Shown one piece after another: positions 32,101-40,581 of a DNA stretch of 64,000 nucleotides. The notes beneath the pieces are model-generated. The model saw nothing but the letters and a program-made list of their open reading frames with translations, had not been told where the DNA came from and made no database searches. How positions within the stretch are numbered: position 1 is the first letter of the stretch; each line of letters starts with the position of its first letter. The DNA is from Micromonospora marina (GTDB lineage Bacteria > Actinomycetota > Actinomycetes > Mycobacteriales > Micromonosporaceae): the NCBI RefSeq assembly GCF_900091565.1, contig NZ_FMCV01000005.1:186964-250963 (forward strand), read 5' to 3'. The translations under genes were made by a program, and so were the position numbers.

Positions 32101-32952
32101 GCCCGCCAGCTCGTCGTCCGGGTCCAGCGGCTCCAGCGGCGACGGCATCCGCTTCGCGGGCCGCTTACGGGCCGGCTTCGCCGGCGCCTCGTCCTCGACG
32201 AACTCCTCGTCGGCGTCCGCCCCGGCCGGGTCGGCGCGCAGGCCGAGCCGCTCCGGGATCTTGTTGATCGGCGTCGCGGTGACCACCAGCAGGCCGAACA
32301 CCAGCAGCAGGAGCAGCAGCGGCATGGCCACCCAGGCGGTCACCGCCGACTCCAGCAGGTCACCCACACCCGCGCCGATCAGGCCGCCCGCGAAGTCACG
32401 CTGGACCTCGTCGACCGGGTTCTGCCCGATGTGCAGCATCGCGGCGGTGGCCAGCATCATCGAGCCCCAGCCGACCAGGCCGCGACCGCGGTGCTCCGGG
32501 TCGGCCGGGGTCCGCATGAGCCGCCACGCGCCGACCATGAACAGCACCGGAAGGATTATCGAGATGGCGCCGATGAACAGGCGCACGGTGTCGGCCAGGT
32601 GCCGGCCCACCGGCCCGGCCGCGCCGCCCCAGATGCCCACCGCGCTGAGGATGGCCAGGCCGAACAGCAGCAGCCCGGCGCCGTCGCGGCGGTGCTCCGG
32701 ATCCAGCTCCCGGGTGGACGCCGCCTGCCGCCCGGCCGCCCGGAACGTCCAGCCGACGGTGTGGGCCAGTCCCATCCAGACGGCGCCGACCGCCCGGCCG
32801 ACGAACGCGGCAGGGCTCGGCCCGGCGGCCGGACGCCGCCGAGCCGGTTTCCGCGCCGCCGGCTTCTTCGCCGGTTGCCGGGCGCGGTTGTTAGTGGTGC
32901 CACGCGGCGACGCGCCGCGCCGCCGGCTCGCCTGAGAGGTACGGCCCGCCAT
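29104..32952 (-). CDS. ftsK: DNA translocase FtsK, interrupted by an intein
   Basis: FtsK pumps chromosomal DNA at the division septum or during segregation. The precursor has 1,282 residues, and removing the 464-residue intein leaves 818, a normal size for actinobacterial FtsK. A basic Pro/Arg/Ala-rich tail precedes four membrane helices (about residues 90-265), a linker and the RecA-like motor, where Walker A (GATGAGK, ending at K488) is split from SSLLN by the intein. Walker B (LLVIVDELADLMMV) and the C-terminal gamma domain (SMLQRKLRVGFAKAGRLMD) follow. The start is the ATG at 32952; TACCGT six bases upstream and no Shine-Dalgarno suggest a leaderless transcript. It is divergent from the YbjN gene pair. 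The protein must splice to bind ATP. Confidence 0.93.
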   Translation of the reverse strand: MAGRTSQASRRRGASPRGTTNNRARQPAKKPAARKPARRRPAAGPSPAAFVGRAVGAVWMGLAHTVGWTFRAAGRQAASTRELDPEHRRDGAGLLLFGLAILSAVGIWGGAAGPVGRHLADTVRLFIGAISIILPVLFMVGAWRLMRTPADPEHRGRGLVGWGSMMLATAAMLHIGQNPVDEVQRDFAGGLIGAGVGDLLESAVTAWVAMPLLLLLLVFGLLVVTATPINKIPERLGLRADPAGADADEEFVEDEAPAKPARKRPAKRMPSPLEPLDPDDELAGVDLQETLVLPRKPPKASANRKPVEPPEHSPLPTRAEQLALTGLAGDYTLPPANLLGSGAKPKSRSKANDEVIAALTGVFEQFDVDAAVTGFTRGPTVTRYEVELGPGVKVERITQLSRNIAYAVKSPDVRILSPIPGKSAVGVEIPNTDPENVSLGDVLRSRAATSDHHPMVVGLGKDIEGGYVVANLAKMPHILVAGATGAGKALALDTPIATPTGWSTMGDLRVGDQVFDERGRPCNVVAATEVMHGRPCYEVEFSDGTVIVADAEHQWRTTTRAGRTQRRRGWKDGSCWTQNDRGLVSRRIKDVLSEPDRPVSSGEVITDLGEQFRNVLYRVLRPIPAEAHLARRPYERGGRHLTRWVRTYSRHRVYEGLSRQVLAPGRSVGLKDHDATPITTRQIAESLRAGPRGEWANHAIDVALPLVCSEQELPIGPYTLGCWLGDGTTGAATITSIDQEILDGIRSEGYEVRKQPASEFLYTISNRQERERRIVDALPCDDASPGPRRTATALPYRTMRALFREIGEKHIPFPYQRGSETQRRALLAGLLDTDGTVSKRGGVELALTSERLARDALELILGLGYQATMTTKPVKGRSSATSTCYRIHFTPADRVFRLTRKADRQITQNRPSTTRRYIVDVRPVPSVAVRCIEVDSPSHLFLAGRTLVPTHNSSLLNSLLVSILTRATPDEVRLLLVDPKRVELTSYEGIPHLVTPIVTNPKKAADSLEWVVREMDMRYDDLAANGVRHIDDFNRKVRNGEIKAPPGSEREMRPYPYLLVIVDELADLMMVAPRDVEDSIVRITQLARAAGIHLVLATQRPSVDVVTGLIKANVPSRLAFATSSLADSRVILDQPGAEKLLGRGDGLFLPMGASKPQRIQGAWVTEREISDVVKFCKDQREPEFRPDVLTPAQDSKKKIDEDIGDDLDLLVQAVELVVTSQFGSTSMLQRKLRVGFAKAGRLMDLMETRGVVGPSEGSKARDVLVKPDELEEVLAGLRGDGD
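30097..31488 (-). mobile_element. Class 3 intein with LAGLIDADG homing endonuclease in FtsK
   Basis: This 464-residue in-frame insertion runs from Ala after GATGAGK to the Asn before SSLLN. The N-terminal block A reads ALALDTPIATPTGW, with Ala instead of Cys or Ser. The class 3 triplet is complete: Trp67 in block B (ADAEHQW), Cys443 in block F (VRCIEVDSPSHLFLAG) and Thr462 in block G (VPTHN), with Ser as the first extein residue. Class 3 inteins start splicing by attack from the block F Cys. Two LAGLIDADG motifs, TLGCWLGDG (about 231-239) and LLAGLLDTDG (338-347), suggest a still-mobile endonuclease. Base composition is visibly less GC-rich than the flanking exteins, consistent with horizontal arrival. 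Confidence 0.92.
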
Positions 32953-32958
32953 AGAGTC

Positions 32959-32964
32959 ACGGTA
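32959..32964 (-). promoter_or_regulatory. Candidate leaderless -10 box for ftsK
   Basis: TACCGT (TANNNT type) ends six bases before the ftsK ATG, and no Shine-Dalgarno is present. The spacing would put transcription start at the initiation codon. No clear -35 was found. Confidence 0.4.
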
Positions 32965-33065
32965 ACGGCGGCACCCGGTGGATCGCCGCTTTTCCGGGTC
33001 GTGTCCGCGCGTCGCAGCACGGGTCGGACCGTCGTTTGTGTTATTCGCCTCAGAAGGGATGCCCG

Positions 33066-33545
33066 ATGGCGTCGCCGGAGATCGAGGACGGTCGGGACGG
33101 TCCACTGGCCGGACACCCGCAGGAACTGCGCCCGCTGACCGGCGAGCTGATCGCCGCCGTGCTCGGCCACCGAGGTTACGCGGTGGCCGAGGAACCAGAC
33201 GGCGCGCTGGTGGGCCGCTGGGAGCGGAACCTGATCTGGTTCCACCGCCGGGGTGCGGCCGGAGAGCTGCTCCAGGTACGCACCGTCGTCGCGCACCACT
33301 TCGGCATCGAGCGCGTGCCCGAGCTGCACGCCTTCTGCAACACGTGGAACCACGACCGGCTCTGGCCGAAGGCGTACGTGCACGTCGCCGACGACGGGTC
33401 GGCCCAGGTGTGCGGCGAGGTCACCACCGACCTGGAGCGCGGGGTGACGCCGCACCAACTCGACCGGCTCGTCGACTGTGGCGTGACCACCGGATGCCAG
33501 CTCGCCGCCGCCGTCGACGAACTGGCCGGCGGGACGCTCCGGTGA
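33066..33545 (+). CDS. YbjN domain protein
   Basis: This 159-residue soluble protein of the YbjN / type III secretion chaperone-like family has a hallmark segment HAFCNTWNHDRLWPKAYVHV near residue 100 and a C-terminal helix with VTTDLERGVTPHQL. In actinobacteria, members are small cytoplasmic proteins of uncertain role, with proposed links to stress or envelope functions. The ATG at 33066 has GAAGGGA upstream and is preferred over an in-frame ATG at 33036. The gene is divergent from ftsK and overlaps the next YbjN gene by GTGA. Confidence 0.8.
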   Translation: MASPEIEDGRDGPLAGHPQELRPLTGELIAAVLGHRGYAVAEEPDGALVGRWERNLIWFHRRGAAGELLQVRTVVAHHFGIERVPELHAFCNTWNHDRLWPKAYVHVADDGSAQVCGEVTTDLERGVTPHQLDRLVDCGVTTGCQLAAAVDELAGGTLR

Positions 33546-35188
33546 CCACGGCACGCGACCGGGGGCTGGCCGCCGCGCTCGCCGACGCCCGGGACCGGCC
33601 CGACGGCGCGGAGCGCTGCGCCGAGCTGGAGCGGATCGCGTCCCGGGCGGACGCCACCGGCGACCCGCGTACCGCGCTGTCGGCGCGGTTCGCGCTGGTC
33701 GAGGCGTACCTGCACCGGGGCGAGCGGTGGCGTGCGGTGGAGCCGGTCCGGCGGATACGCGCCACGCTGGCCCGGCACCCCGGGCTGCTGGACGCCCGCC
33801 CGGACGAGCTGACCCGGCTGCGCCGCCACCAGCGGCAGGCGGTGGAGGCGTCGTTCGGCACGCCCCGGGTGGGCCTGGACCAGGCCCGGTCCCTGTTGGA
33901 CGCGCTCGCCGCCGAGCTGGGCGAGGACGCCGCGCCGGTGGCGGAGTTGCGCTGCCGGCTCGCCGACCATCTCGGCGACGAGCCGGCCGCCCGGCGCGCG
34001 TACGAACGCTGGTCGGCCGCGGACGCTGCGGACCCGGTGGGCGGCTGTGCGGGGTGCGCCCCGGCGCGGCGGGCCGACCTGCTGGCCGGCTGGGGCGAGC
34101 CGGACGCGGCACTGGCGGCGCTGGCGCCGGCGCTGACCGGCTGGGCCGAGCCGCAGGCGCCACCGACCCGGCGGGGCGAACGGCAGGCGGCCGCGGCCGG
34201 TACGACGGCCTGCACCGACCAGCCCGAACGGGCGCTCGCCGTGGGGCTGCTGCCGTGGCTGCGTACCGGCGCGGTGACGCGGGCGGCCCGGGCGCACGTG
34301 CACGCGTACCGCCGGCACCGTGGCGAGCGGGCCGCGTTCCCGCTGCTCGCCGCGCACCTGCGGTTCTGCGCGCTGGGCGGCTACCTGCACCGCGGGCTGG
34401 AGATCCTGACCGAGCAGCTGCCCGAGCTGGACCGCCCGGCCGACGACCTGTCCGCGATGGAGTTCGCCGCCGCGGGCGCGCTGCTGTGCGGCCTGGCCGC
34501 CGAGGCCGGGTTGGGTGGGCGGCGCATCCACCGCCCCGGGCACGGCTCCCGGCCCGCGGCCGAGGTGGACGTGGCGACGCTCGGTACGCAGTTGCAGGCG
34601 CTGGCGACAGCGCTCGCCGGCAGCTTCGACGCTCGCAACGGCACCGGGCACCAGTCCGGCCGGATCGCCTCCTGGCTGGCCGAGCGCCCGCTCGCCGCGC
34701 CGGTGCCACTGGCTGCCGAGAGCGGGTTCGACGAGGAGCCGGACGCCGAACCGGCCGAGCCCGGGCCGCCCGGACCGGAGGAACCGGCGCCGCTGGACGC
34801 GGCGCTGCTCGCCGCCGCGCTCGACGCCCGGGGCGAACCGTACACGCTTGAGCCGGACGGCACGCTCGTCGGGCGGTGGGGTGAGGCCGCGATCCAGTTC
34901 CGCCTCCTCGGCCGGCACCGCGACGTGCTGCACGCCCGGGTGGTGGCGCAGCGGCGGCTGGCGGCCGGGCGGCGCGCCGAGGCGTACGCGTTCTGCAACG
35001 CCTGGAACCACGATCGGCTGCTGCCCGCCGCGTACGTGCACGAGCCGGGCGACGGGACGCTCGTGCTGGCCGCGGGCGTCTCCACCGACCTGTCCTGCGG
35101 GGTGGCCCCGGCGCAGCTCGCGGTGCTGGTGGCCGCCGCGGTCCGGACCGGCAGCGCGTACGCCGAAGCGGTCGCCGCGCTGCCCTGA
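33542..35188 (+). CDS. Helical-repeat protein with a C-terminal YbjN domain
   Basis: This 548-residue protein is translationally coupled to the preceding YbjN gene through a GTGA overlap. Residues 1 to about 400 are Ala/Arg-rich and helical, resembling TPR-type repeats (for example SARFALVEAYLHRGERWRAV), then an acidic Pro-rich linker leads to a YbjN domain from about residue 420. The C-terminal domain repeats the neighbour's motif as AFCNAWNHDRLLPAAYVHE and includes STDLSCGVAPAQL, so the two genes share a duplicated domain. No catalytic motif is visible. A joint function, perhaps as scaffold and partner, is inferred from the coupling. Confidence 0.7.
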   Translation: MTTARDRGLAAALADARDRPDGAERCAELERIASRADATGDPRTALSARFALVEAYLHRGERWRAVEPVRRIRATLARHPGLLDARPDELTRLRRHQRQAVEASFGTPRVGLDQARSLLDALAAELGEDAAPVAELRCRLADHLGDEPAARRAYERWSAADAADPVGGCAGCAPARRADLLAGWGEPDAALAALAPALTGWAEPQAPPTRRGERQAAAAGTTACTDQPERALAVGLLPWLRTGAVTRAARAHVHAYRRHRGERAAFPLLAAHLRFCALGGYLHRGLEILTEQLPELDRPADDLSAMEFAAAGALLCGLAAEAGLGGRRIHRPGHGSRPAAEVDVATLGTQLQALATALAGSFDARNGTGHQSGRIASWLAERPLAAPVPLAAESGFDEEPDAEPAEPGPPGPEEPAPLDAALLAAALDARGEPYTLEPDGTLVGRWGEAAIQFRLLGRHRDVLHARVVAQRRLAAGRRAEAYAFCNAWNHDRLLPAAYVHEPGDGTLVLAAGVSTDLSCGVAPAQLAVLVAAAVRTGSAYAEAVAALP

Positions 35189-35229
35189 GCCGCCGCCCCG
35201 GCCGGCCGGCGAACCGTCCGCCGGCGCGG

Positions 35230-35270
35230 CGCGGCCCCCGACCACCGGGCGAGGGTGGGCGGGGGCCGCG
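35230..35270. terminator. Bidirectional terminator between convergent genes
   Basis: CGCGGCCCCCG and CGGGGGCCGCG form an 11-bp perfect outer stem with an inner CCACC/GGTGG stem. It lies between the ends of the YbjN-domain gene and the convergent protease gene. Confidence 0.75.
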
Positions 35271-35285
35271 GTCCGGGGGCGGCGG

Positions 35286-36836
35286 TCAGCGGGCGGAGAA
35301 CGCCAGCGTGTACTCGCCGGAGCCGGACAACCCGACGACGCGGTACCGGTAGGCACCGGCCTGGGTCTCGGCGGTCAGCCGGGCCGTGCCGTCGGCGGTG
35401 GCCGCGCGGGCCACGGTACGGAACGTGCCGCCGGTGAAGCGTTGCAGCTCCAGCACCATCCGGGCGCCGTCCGGCGCGGACAGGCACGCCTCCTGGGTGC
35501 CGTCGGGCACCCGGTAGAAGCGCCCGTCCGGCTGGATCTGGGTCCGCCCGGCGGCGATCCGGCCGGTCCGGCTCACCTGGCCGGAGCACCCGGTGTCGTC
35601 GGCCGGCGGGGTGGGCTCGGCGGTCACCGGCGGCGTGGTCTCGCCGCCGCCGGCCGGTGGCTGGGTGGGCGCGGGCTGGTCACCGGCGGTGACGAGCGTC
35701 AGGTTGTTGCGCTGGAGGATCTCGTTGACCGGCTGGAAGAACGTGGTGCCGCCCCGGGTGCAGTCGCCGGAGCCACCGGAGGTGACGCCCTGCGCCTGGT
35801 CGCCGGAGAGCCACGCGCCGCCGGAGTCACCCGGCTCGGCGCAGACGTTCGTGCGGGTCAGCCCGGTGACGGTCCCCTCGGCGTAGTTGACCGTCGCGTT
35901 CTTCGCCTGGATCAGGCCGCAGCGGGTGCCAGTGGTGGAACCGGACCGGCAGATCGACGCGCCGACCGGCGCCTCGGTGGAGCCGTTCACCGCCACCGTG
36001 CTGCCGTCGGCGAAGTCGGTGACCACACCCTGCGGCGTCCAGTCGGCGTTCACCCGCACGAACGCCCAGTCGTCACCGGGGAACGAGGAGGCGGCGAACG
36101 TGCCCTGGGCGACCCGGTTCGATCCGGTGGTGCGGTCCCCCGGCCGGCCGCAGTGCCCGGCGGTGACGAACCCGCCGACCACGGAGAAGCCGACCGAGCA
36201 GCGGCCCGCGTTGTTGATCAGGTAGGCGTCGCCGCCCCGCACGTCGAACAGCGGGCGTGGGGCCTCGTCGGCGGTACGTACCCGGACCATCCCGGCCTTC
36301 GACCCCGCGGCGGCGGCGAACCGGCGGCCGTCGGCCTCCGCGCCCGGCCGGGCGATCACGACCACCGCGTTGTCTGCCACGTCGACGTACCAGCCGGCCA
36401 CGTCCGGGCTGGCCTCGGCGCCCGCCGCGTCCAGCCGGGTCTTCACCGCGTCCAGCTCGGCGACGCCCCGGGAGACCCGCTTCGGGACCGCGCCCGCGGC
36501 CCGTACCCGCGCCTCACCGGCCGGGTCGGCCACCGCCACGGTGAGCGTGGCGCCGTCCTCGCTGAGCCAGCTGCCGCCGTAACCGGCGCCGAGTTCCCCG
36601 CGCAGCCGGGTGACGGTGCCGGCCGCCCACCGCTCGGTCCGCAGCCGCTCGACCGCCTGGTCGCGGGTCAGCGCCAGGTCGCGGCCCATCGCATCAAGGA
36701 CCTCCGGGGCGACGCCGCCGGCCGCCGGGGCGGCCCGCCGGGGTTCCTCACCGGCGAACGACGGTACGGTCACCGCCGCCGTCAATCCGGCCGCCGCCAC
36801 CAGTACGCCGATGGCTGTCATCCGTCTGCGGTCCAT
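35286..36836 (-). CDS. Secreted trypsin-like serine protease (S1, alpha-lytic/streptogrisin type)
   Basis: This 516-residue exported protease has a signal peptide (MDRRRMTAIGVLVAAAG onward), an alpha-lytic-type prodomain of about 150 residues that guides folding, and a mature S1 domain with the catalytic triad: His in VTAGHCG, Asp in GDDWAFVRV and Ser in EPGDSGGAWL. After a Pro/Thr-rich linker a C-terminal domain of about 100 residues resembles pre-peptidase C-terminal or carbohydrate-binding modules (RTGRIAAGRTQIQPDGRF). Streptogrisins are extracellular, so the enzyme probably degrades environmental protein. The ATG has GGGAGGAG upstream. The gene ends against the terminator shared with the YbjN gene. 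Confidence 0.92.
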   Translation of the reverse strand: MDRRRMTAIGVLVAAAGLTAAVTVPSFAGEEPRRAAPAAGGVAPEVLDAMGRDLALTRDQAVERLRTERWAAGTVTRLRGELGAGYGGSWLSEDGATLTVAVADPAGEARVRAAGAVPKRVSRGVAELDAVKTRLDAAGAEASPDVAGWYVDVADNAVVVIARPGAEADGRRFAAAAGSKAGMVRVRTADEAPRPLFDVRGGDAYLINNAGRCSVGFSVVGGFVTAGHCGRPGDRTTGSNRVAQGTFAASSFPGDDWAFVRVNADWTPQGVVTDFADGSTVAVNGSTEAPVGASICRSGSTTGTRCGLIQAKNATVNYAEGTVTGLTRTNVCAEPGDSGGAWLSGDQAQGVTSGGSGDCTRGGTTFFQPVNEILQRNNLTLVTAGDQPAPTQPPAGGGETTPPVTAEPTPPADDTGCSGQVSRTGRIAAGRTQIQPDGRFYRVPDGTQEACLSAPDGARMVLELQRFTGGTFRTVARAATADGTARLTAETQAGAYRYRVVGLSGSGEYTLAFSAR

Positions 36837-36964
36837 CCGCCACGCTCCTCCCGACCGGCGCAGGGGCACGCCGGCCATCGGGAGGTACGGAGACGGACGC
36901 CGATCGGATGAGGACGGTCACCACGTTTCGACGCGCCGTGTCGGGGCGTACCCGGAAAGCGACG

Positions 36965-36996
36965 GCGCCGGCCCACCGCGGACGGTGGACCGGCGC
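36965..36996 (-). terminator. Terminator of the RNase J gene
   Basis: GCGCCGG pairs with CCGGCGC, and CCACCG with CGGTGG, around a four-base loop, with one mismatch between the two stems. It lies 14 bases after the rnj stop on the minus strand. Confidence 0.7.
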
Positions 36997-37010
36997 GCGT
37001 GGCGGTCGGG

Positions 37011-38699
37011 TCAGACCTCGACGACGGTCGGGACGATCATGGGCCGGCGGCGGTACGCGTCGTTGACCCAGCGGCCCACCGTGCGGCGGACGATCTGCTG
37101 GAGCTGGTGCGGGTCGGTGATGCCGTCCGCGGCGGCCCGGTTCAGCGCCTCGGTGACCAGCGGGACCACCGGGTTGAACGCGGCCGGGTCCTCGGAGAAG
37201 CCCTTCGCCGAGACGGTCGGCCCGGCGACCACCTTGCCGGTGACCGAGTCGACCACGACCGTCGCGGCGATGAACCCGCCGTCGCCGAGGATCCGGCGCT
37301 CGGTGAGCAGCGACTCGCTGACGTCGCCGACGGCGAGGCCGTCGACGTAGACGTACCGGCTCTTGACCCGGCCGACCAGGCTGGCGCGGCCCTCGACCAG
37401 GTCGACCACGTCGCCGTCCTCGCAGAGCACGACCCGGTCCGGCGCGACGCCGGACTCGATGCCGAGGCGGGCGTGCGCCCGCAGGTGGCGCCACTCGCCG
37501 TGCACCGGCATCAGGTTGCTCGGGCGTACGACGTTGAGCAGGTAGAGCAGTTCGCCGGCCGGGGCGTGGCCGGACACGTGCACCTTCGCGACGTCCTTGT
37601 GCACCACCACGGCACCGGCCCGGGCCAGCCGGTTGATCACCCGGTAGACCGAGGTCTCGTTGCCGGGCACCAGCGAGGACGCCAGCACCACGGTGTCGCC
37701 GGGCGCGATGGTGATGTGCCGGTGGTCGCCGCTGGCCATCCGGCCCAGCGCGCTCATCGGCTCACCCTGCGAACCGGTGGACATCAGCACGATCCGCTCG
37801 GGCGGCAGGTTCGTGGCCTCCTCGATCCCGACCACCAGGCCGGCCGGGATGTTGAGCAGGCCCAGGTCGCGGGCGATGCCCATGTTGCGGACCATGGACC
37901 GGCCGATCAGCGCCACCTTGCGGCCGTGCTCGACCGCCGAGTCGAAGACCTGCTGCACCCGGTGCACGTGCGAGGCGAACGAGGCGACGATGATCCGCCC
38001 CTTGGCCTTCGCGAAGATCGAGTCGAGGACCGGGCCGATCTCCCGCTCCGGCGTGACGAACCCGGGGATCTCCGCGTTCGTCGAGTCGGACAGCAGCAGG
38101 TCGACGCCCTCGGCGCCGAGCCGGGCGAACCCGGCCAGGTCGGTGATCCGCCCGTCGAGCGGGAGCTGGTCCATCTTGAAGTCGCCGGTGTGCAGCACCA
38201 GGCCGGCGGGGGTACGGATGGCCACCGCCAGCGCGTCCGGGATCGAGTGGTTCACCGCGAAGAACTCGCACTCGAACGGGCCCAGCCGTTCCCGGCCGCC
38301 CTCCCGCACGGTCAGTGAGTACGGCTGGATCCGCCGCTCGGCCAGCTTCGCCTCGACGAGCGAGAGCGTGAACTGCGAGCCCACCAGCGGAATGTCCGGC
38401 TTGTGGGCGAGCAGGTACGGCACCGCGCCGATGTGGTCCTCGTGGCCGTGCGTGAGCACGATCGCCTGCACGTCGGCCAGCCGGTCCAGGATCGGGCCGA
38501 AGTCGGGCAGGATCAGGTCCACACCCGGCTGCTCGACGTCGGGGAACAGCACCCCGCAGTCGACGATGAGCAGCTTGCCGTCGTACTCGAAGACGGTCAT
38601 GTTCCGGCCGATGGCACCGAGTCCGCCGAGCGGGATGATCCGCAGGCCGCCCTCGGGCAGCGGCGGGGGCAGTTCACCCTCGATGTGCGCCTCGGTCAC
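37011..38699 (-). CDS. rnj: Ribonuclease J
   Basis: This 562-residue metallo-beta-lactamase/beta-CASP nuclease has both endo- and 5'-exonuclease activity in RNA turnover and maturation. The zinc motif is HGHEDHIG at about residue 85, preceded by GLGAIGRNM. The second metal ligands lie in LHTGDFK and LLSDSTNAEIPG, and beta-CASP motifs such as VASFASHVHRVQQVFD follow. The C-terminal RNase J domain is complete. The size matches mycobacterial RNase J. It is the last gene of the dapA-rnj segment on this strand, the usual actinobacterial order. Confidence 0.95.
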   Translation of the reverse strand: MTEAHIEGELPPPLPEGGLRIIPLGGLGAIGRNMTVFEYDGKLLIVDCGVLFPDVEQPGVDLILPDFGPILDRLADVQAIVLTHGHEDHIGAVPYLLAHKPDIPLVGSQFTLSLVEAKLAERRIQPYSLTVREGGRERLGPFECEFFAVNHSIPDALAVAIRTPAGLVLHTGDFKMDQLPLDGRITDLAGFARLGAEGVDLLLSDSTNAEIPGFVTPEREIGPVLDSIFAKAKGRIIVASFASHVHRVQQVFDSAVEHGRKVALIGRSMVRNMGIARDLGLLNIPAGLVVGIEEATNLPPERIVLMSTGSQGEPMSALGRMASGDHRHITIAPGDTVVLASSLVPGNETSVYRVINRLARAGAVVVHKDVAKVHVSGHAPAGELLYLLNVVRPSNLMPVHGEWRHLRAHARLGIESGVAPDRVVLCEDGDVVDLVEGRASLVGRVKSRYVYVDGLAVGDVSESLLTERRILGDGGFIAATVVVDSVTGKVVAGPTVSAKGFSEDPAAFNPVVPLVTEALNRAAADGITDPHQLQQIVRRTVGRWVNDAYRRRPMIVPTVVEV

Positions 38700-38750
38700 G
38701 CGTCACCTCATTCTGCGACGCCGTCGCGCGGCGTCCGTCGTGTCGTTGGT

Positions 38751-39677
38751 TCATTCGGGCAGGGGCAGGCCCGCCGCGGCGCAGTCGGCGCGCAGCTGGG
38801 CCAGTTCGTCACCGGTGGCGTCGACGAGCGGCGGTCGCACCGGGCCGGCCGGGCGGCCCTGCGTCCCCAGGCCGGCCTTGACCAGGATCGTGCCCTGGGT
38901 GCGGAAGATGCCGGTGTAGAGCGGCAGCAACTGCCGGTGCAGGGCGAGCGCCCGGCCGTTGTCGCCCGCCTCGAACGCCTCGATCATCTGCTTGGTCAGC
39001 GCGCCGGTGAAGTGGGTGGAGGTGCCGACCACGCCGACCGCGCCCACCGACAGCATCGGCAGGGTGAGCGCGTCCTCGCCGCTGTAGTAGGCCAGGTCGG
39101 TGCGGCTGAGCACCTCCGACGTGGCGAACAGGTCGCCCTTGGCATCCTTCACCGCGACGATCCGGCCGTGCTCGGCCAGCTTCACGAGCGTCTCGGTGGC
39201 GATCGCCACGCCCGCGCGGTGCGGGATGTCGTAGAGCATGACCGGCAGGCCGGTGGCGTCCGCGACGGTGGTGAAGTGACGCAGCAGCCCGGCCTGCGGC
39301 GGCTTGTTGTAGTACGGCGTGACCACCAGCAGGCCGTGCGCACCGGCCTTCTCGGCCTGCGACGCCAGCTCGACGGTGTGCCGGGTGTCGTTGGTGCCCA
39401 CCCCGGTGACGATCCGGGCCCGGTCGCCGACCGCCTCGACCACGGTGCGGATCAGCGACTCCTTCTCCGCCTCGGTGGTGGTCGGGGACTCGCCGGTGGT
39501 GCCGTTGAGCACCAGCGCGTCGTTGCCCTGCTCGTCGACGAGGTATTCGGCCAGCCGGGCGGCGCCGTCGAGATCCAGGCCGCCGTCCGGCGTGAACGGG
39601 GTCACCATGGCCGTCATCACTCGCCCGAACGGGCGCGACGCGCCCCGGCTCGGGGCGGCGGAGTGGTCGTGCGTCAT
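38751..39677 (-). CDS. dapA: 4-hydroxy-tetrahydrodipicolinate synthase
   Basis: This protein of about 308 residues is an aldolase-family enzyme that condenses pyruvate with aspartate semialdehyde, the first step committed to lysine and diaminopimelate. The active site is recognisable: NGTTGESPTT near residue 50, the Tyr of VTPYYNKPPQ, and the Schiff-base Lys in IVAVKDAKGD, with GEDALTLPMLSVGAVG later. The ATG at 39677 has AGG about nine bases upstream; a GTG at 39683 is also in frame. It lies 51 bases before rnj and downstream of thyX, the standard actinobacterial order. Confidence 0.95.
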   Translation of the reverse strand: MTHDHSAAPSRGASRPFGRVMTAMVTPFTPDGGLDLDGAARLAEYLVDEQGNDALVLNGTTGESPTTTEAEKESLIRTVVEAVGDRARIVTGVGTNDTRHTVELASQAEKAGAHGLLVVTPYYNKPPQAGLLRHFTTVADATGLPVMLYDIPHRAGVAIATETLVKLAEHGRIVAVKDAKGDLFATSEVLSRTDLAYYSGEDALTLPMLSVGAVGVVGTSTHFTGALTKQMIEAFEAGDNGRALALHRQLLPLYTGIFRTQGTILVKAGLGTQGRPAGPVRPPLVDATGDELAQLRADCAAAGLPLPE

Positions 39678-39729
39678 GCTCACAACCTAGCGGACGGCCG
39701 CCGGTGGCCCGGCGGCGAAGGGCGACGAG

Positions 39730-40476
39730 TCACTCCGCGTGCGGCGACGCTGCCACCTCGGTGCCGTCGGGCAGGGTGGAGATCTCGAAGTCGGCGAAGA
39801 CGTTCGGCGCGACACCCTTGAGCTGGCGCAGGCACTCGACGGCCAGCTCGCGGATCTCCACGTCGGCGTGCTCGGTGGCGCGCATCTTCACGAAGTGGCG
39901 CCAGGCCCGGTAGTTGCCGGTCACCACGATCCGCGTCTCGGTGGCGTTCGGCAGCACCGCCCGGGCCGCCTGGCGGGCCTGCTTGCGGCGCAGCGTCGGG
40001 TTGGGCTCGTCGGTGAACCGGGCCTCCAGCCCCTCCAGCAACTCGGTGTACGCCCGGACCGCCGCGTCGGTGGCCTCGACGAACTTCTTGTGCAGCTCCG
40101 GGTCGTCGGCGATCACCGACGGCTCGACCATCGCCGCGTCCCGCTCGGGCACGTAGCGCTGGGAGAGCTGCGAGTAGGAGAAGTGCCGGTGCCGGATCAG
40201 CTCGTGGGTGAACGAGCGGGAGACGCCGCTGAAGTAGAAACTCACCGAGCCGTGCTCCAGCACGCTCAGGTGGCCGACCTCCAGGATGTGTGCCAGGTAA
40301 CCGGCGTTCGTTGCGGTGGCCGGGTTCGGCTTCTTCCAGCTCTGGTAGCAGGCCCGGCCGGCGAACTCGGCGAGCGCCTGCCCGCCGTCGGCGTCGGTGG
40401 ACCAGGGCACCTCTTCCGGCGCCTGGAACTGGGTCCACGCGATCAACTTGACCTGGGGCTGCACCATGTCCGGCAT
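39730..40476 (-). CDS. thyX: Flavin-dependent thymidylate synthase ThyX
   Basis: This enzyme of about 248 residues methylates dUMP to dTMP using FAD, NADPH and methylenetetrahydrofolate. The ThyX signature [15 protein letters not shown] (RHR-x7-S) is present near residue 100, along with [10 protein letters not shown] and the C-terminal [12 protein letters not shown]. Two ATGs compete: 40476 (used here because TACAGT ends seven bases upstream, a leaderless arrangement) and 40467. Only the first three residues differ. It is the first gene of the thyX-dapA-rnj group. Confidence 0.93.
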   Translation of the reverse strand: MPDMVQPQVKLIAWTQFQAPEEVPWSTDADGGQALAEFAGRACYQSWKKPNPATATNAGYLAHILEVGHLSVLEHGSVSFYFSGVSRSFTHELIRHRHFSYSQLSQRYVPERDAAMVEPSVIADDPELHKKFVEATDAAVRAYTELLEGLEARFTDEPNPTLRRKQARQAARAVLPNATETRIVVTGNYRAWRHFVKMRATEHADVEIRELAVECLRQLKGVAPNVFADFEISTLPDGTEVAASPHAE

Positions 40477-40483
40477 TCCTGCG

Positions 40484-40489
40484 ACTGTA
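40484..40489 (-). promoter_or_regulatory. Candidate leaderless -10 box for thyX
   Basis: TACAGT ends seven bases before the ATG at 40476. The pattern is the same as at ftsK and several other starts in this window. No clear -35 was seen. Confidence 0.4.
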
Positions 40490-40581
40490 GTGGCCCCGCC
40501 GTCGCCGCGGAAATCGGGCACGCGGCCGAGGCCGTCGGCTCCGTCGCGCCCTGGGTCCCGTCATGTGGGTCCGGCGGGAGG

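Noticed and set aside
31294..33138. A 614-codon frame antisense to ftsK.
   Set aside because: It is a shadow of FtsK, rich in Arg and His and without motifs.
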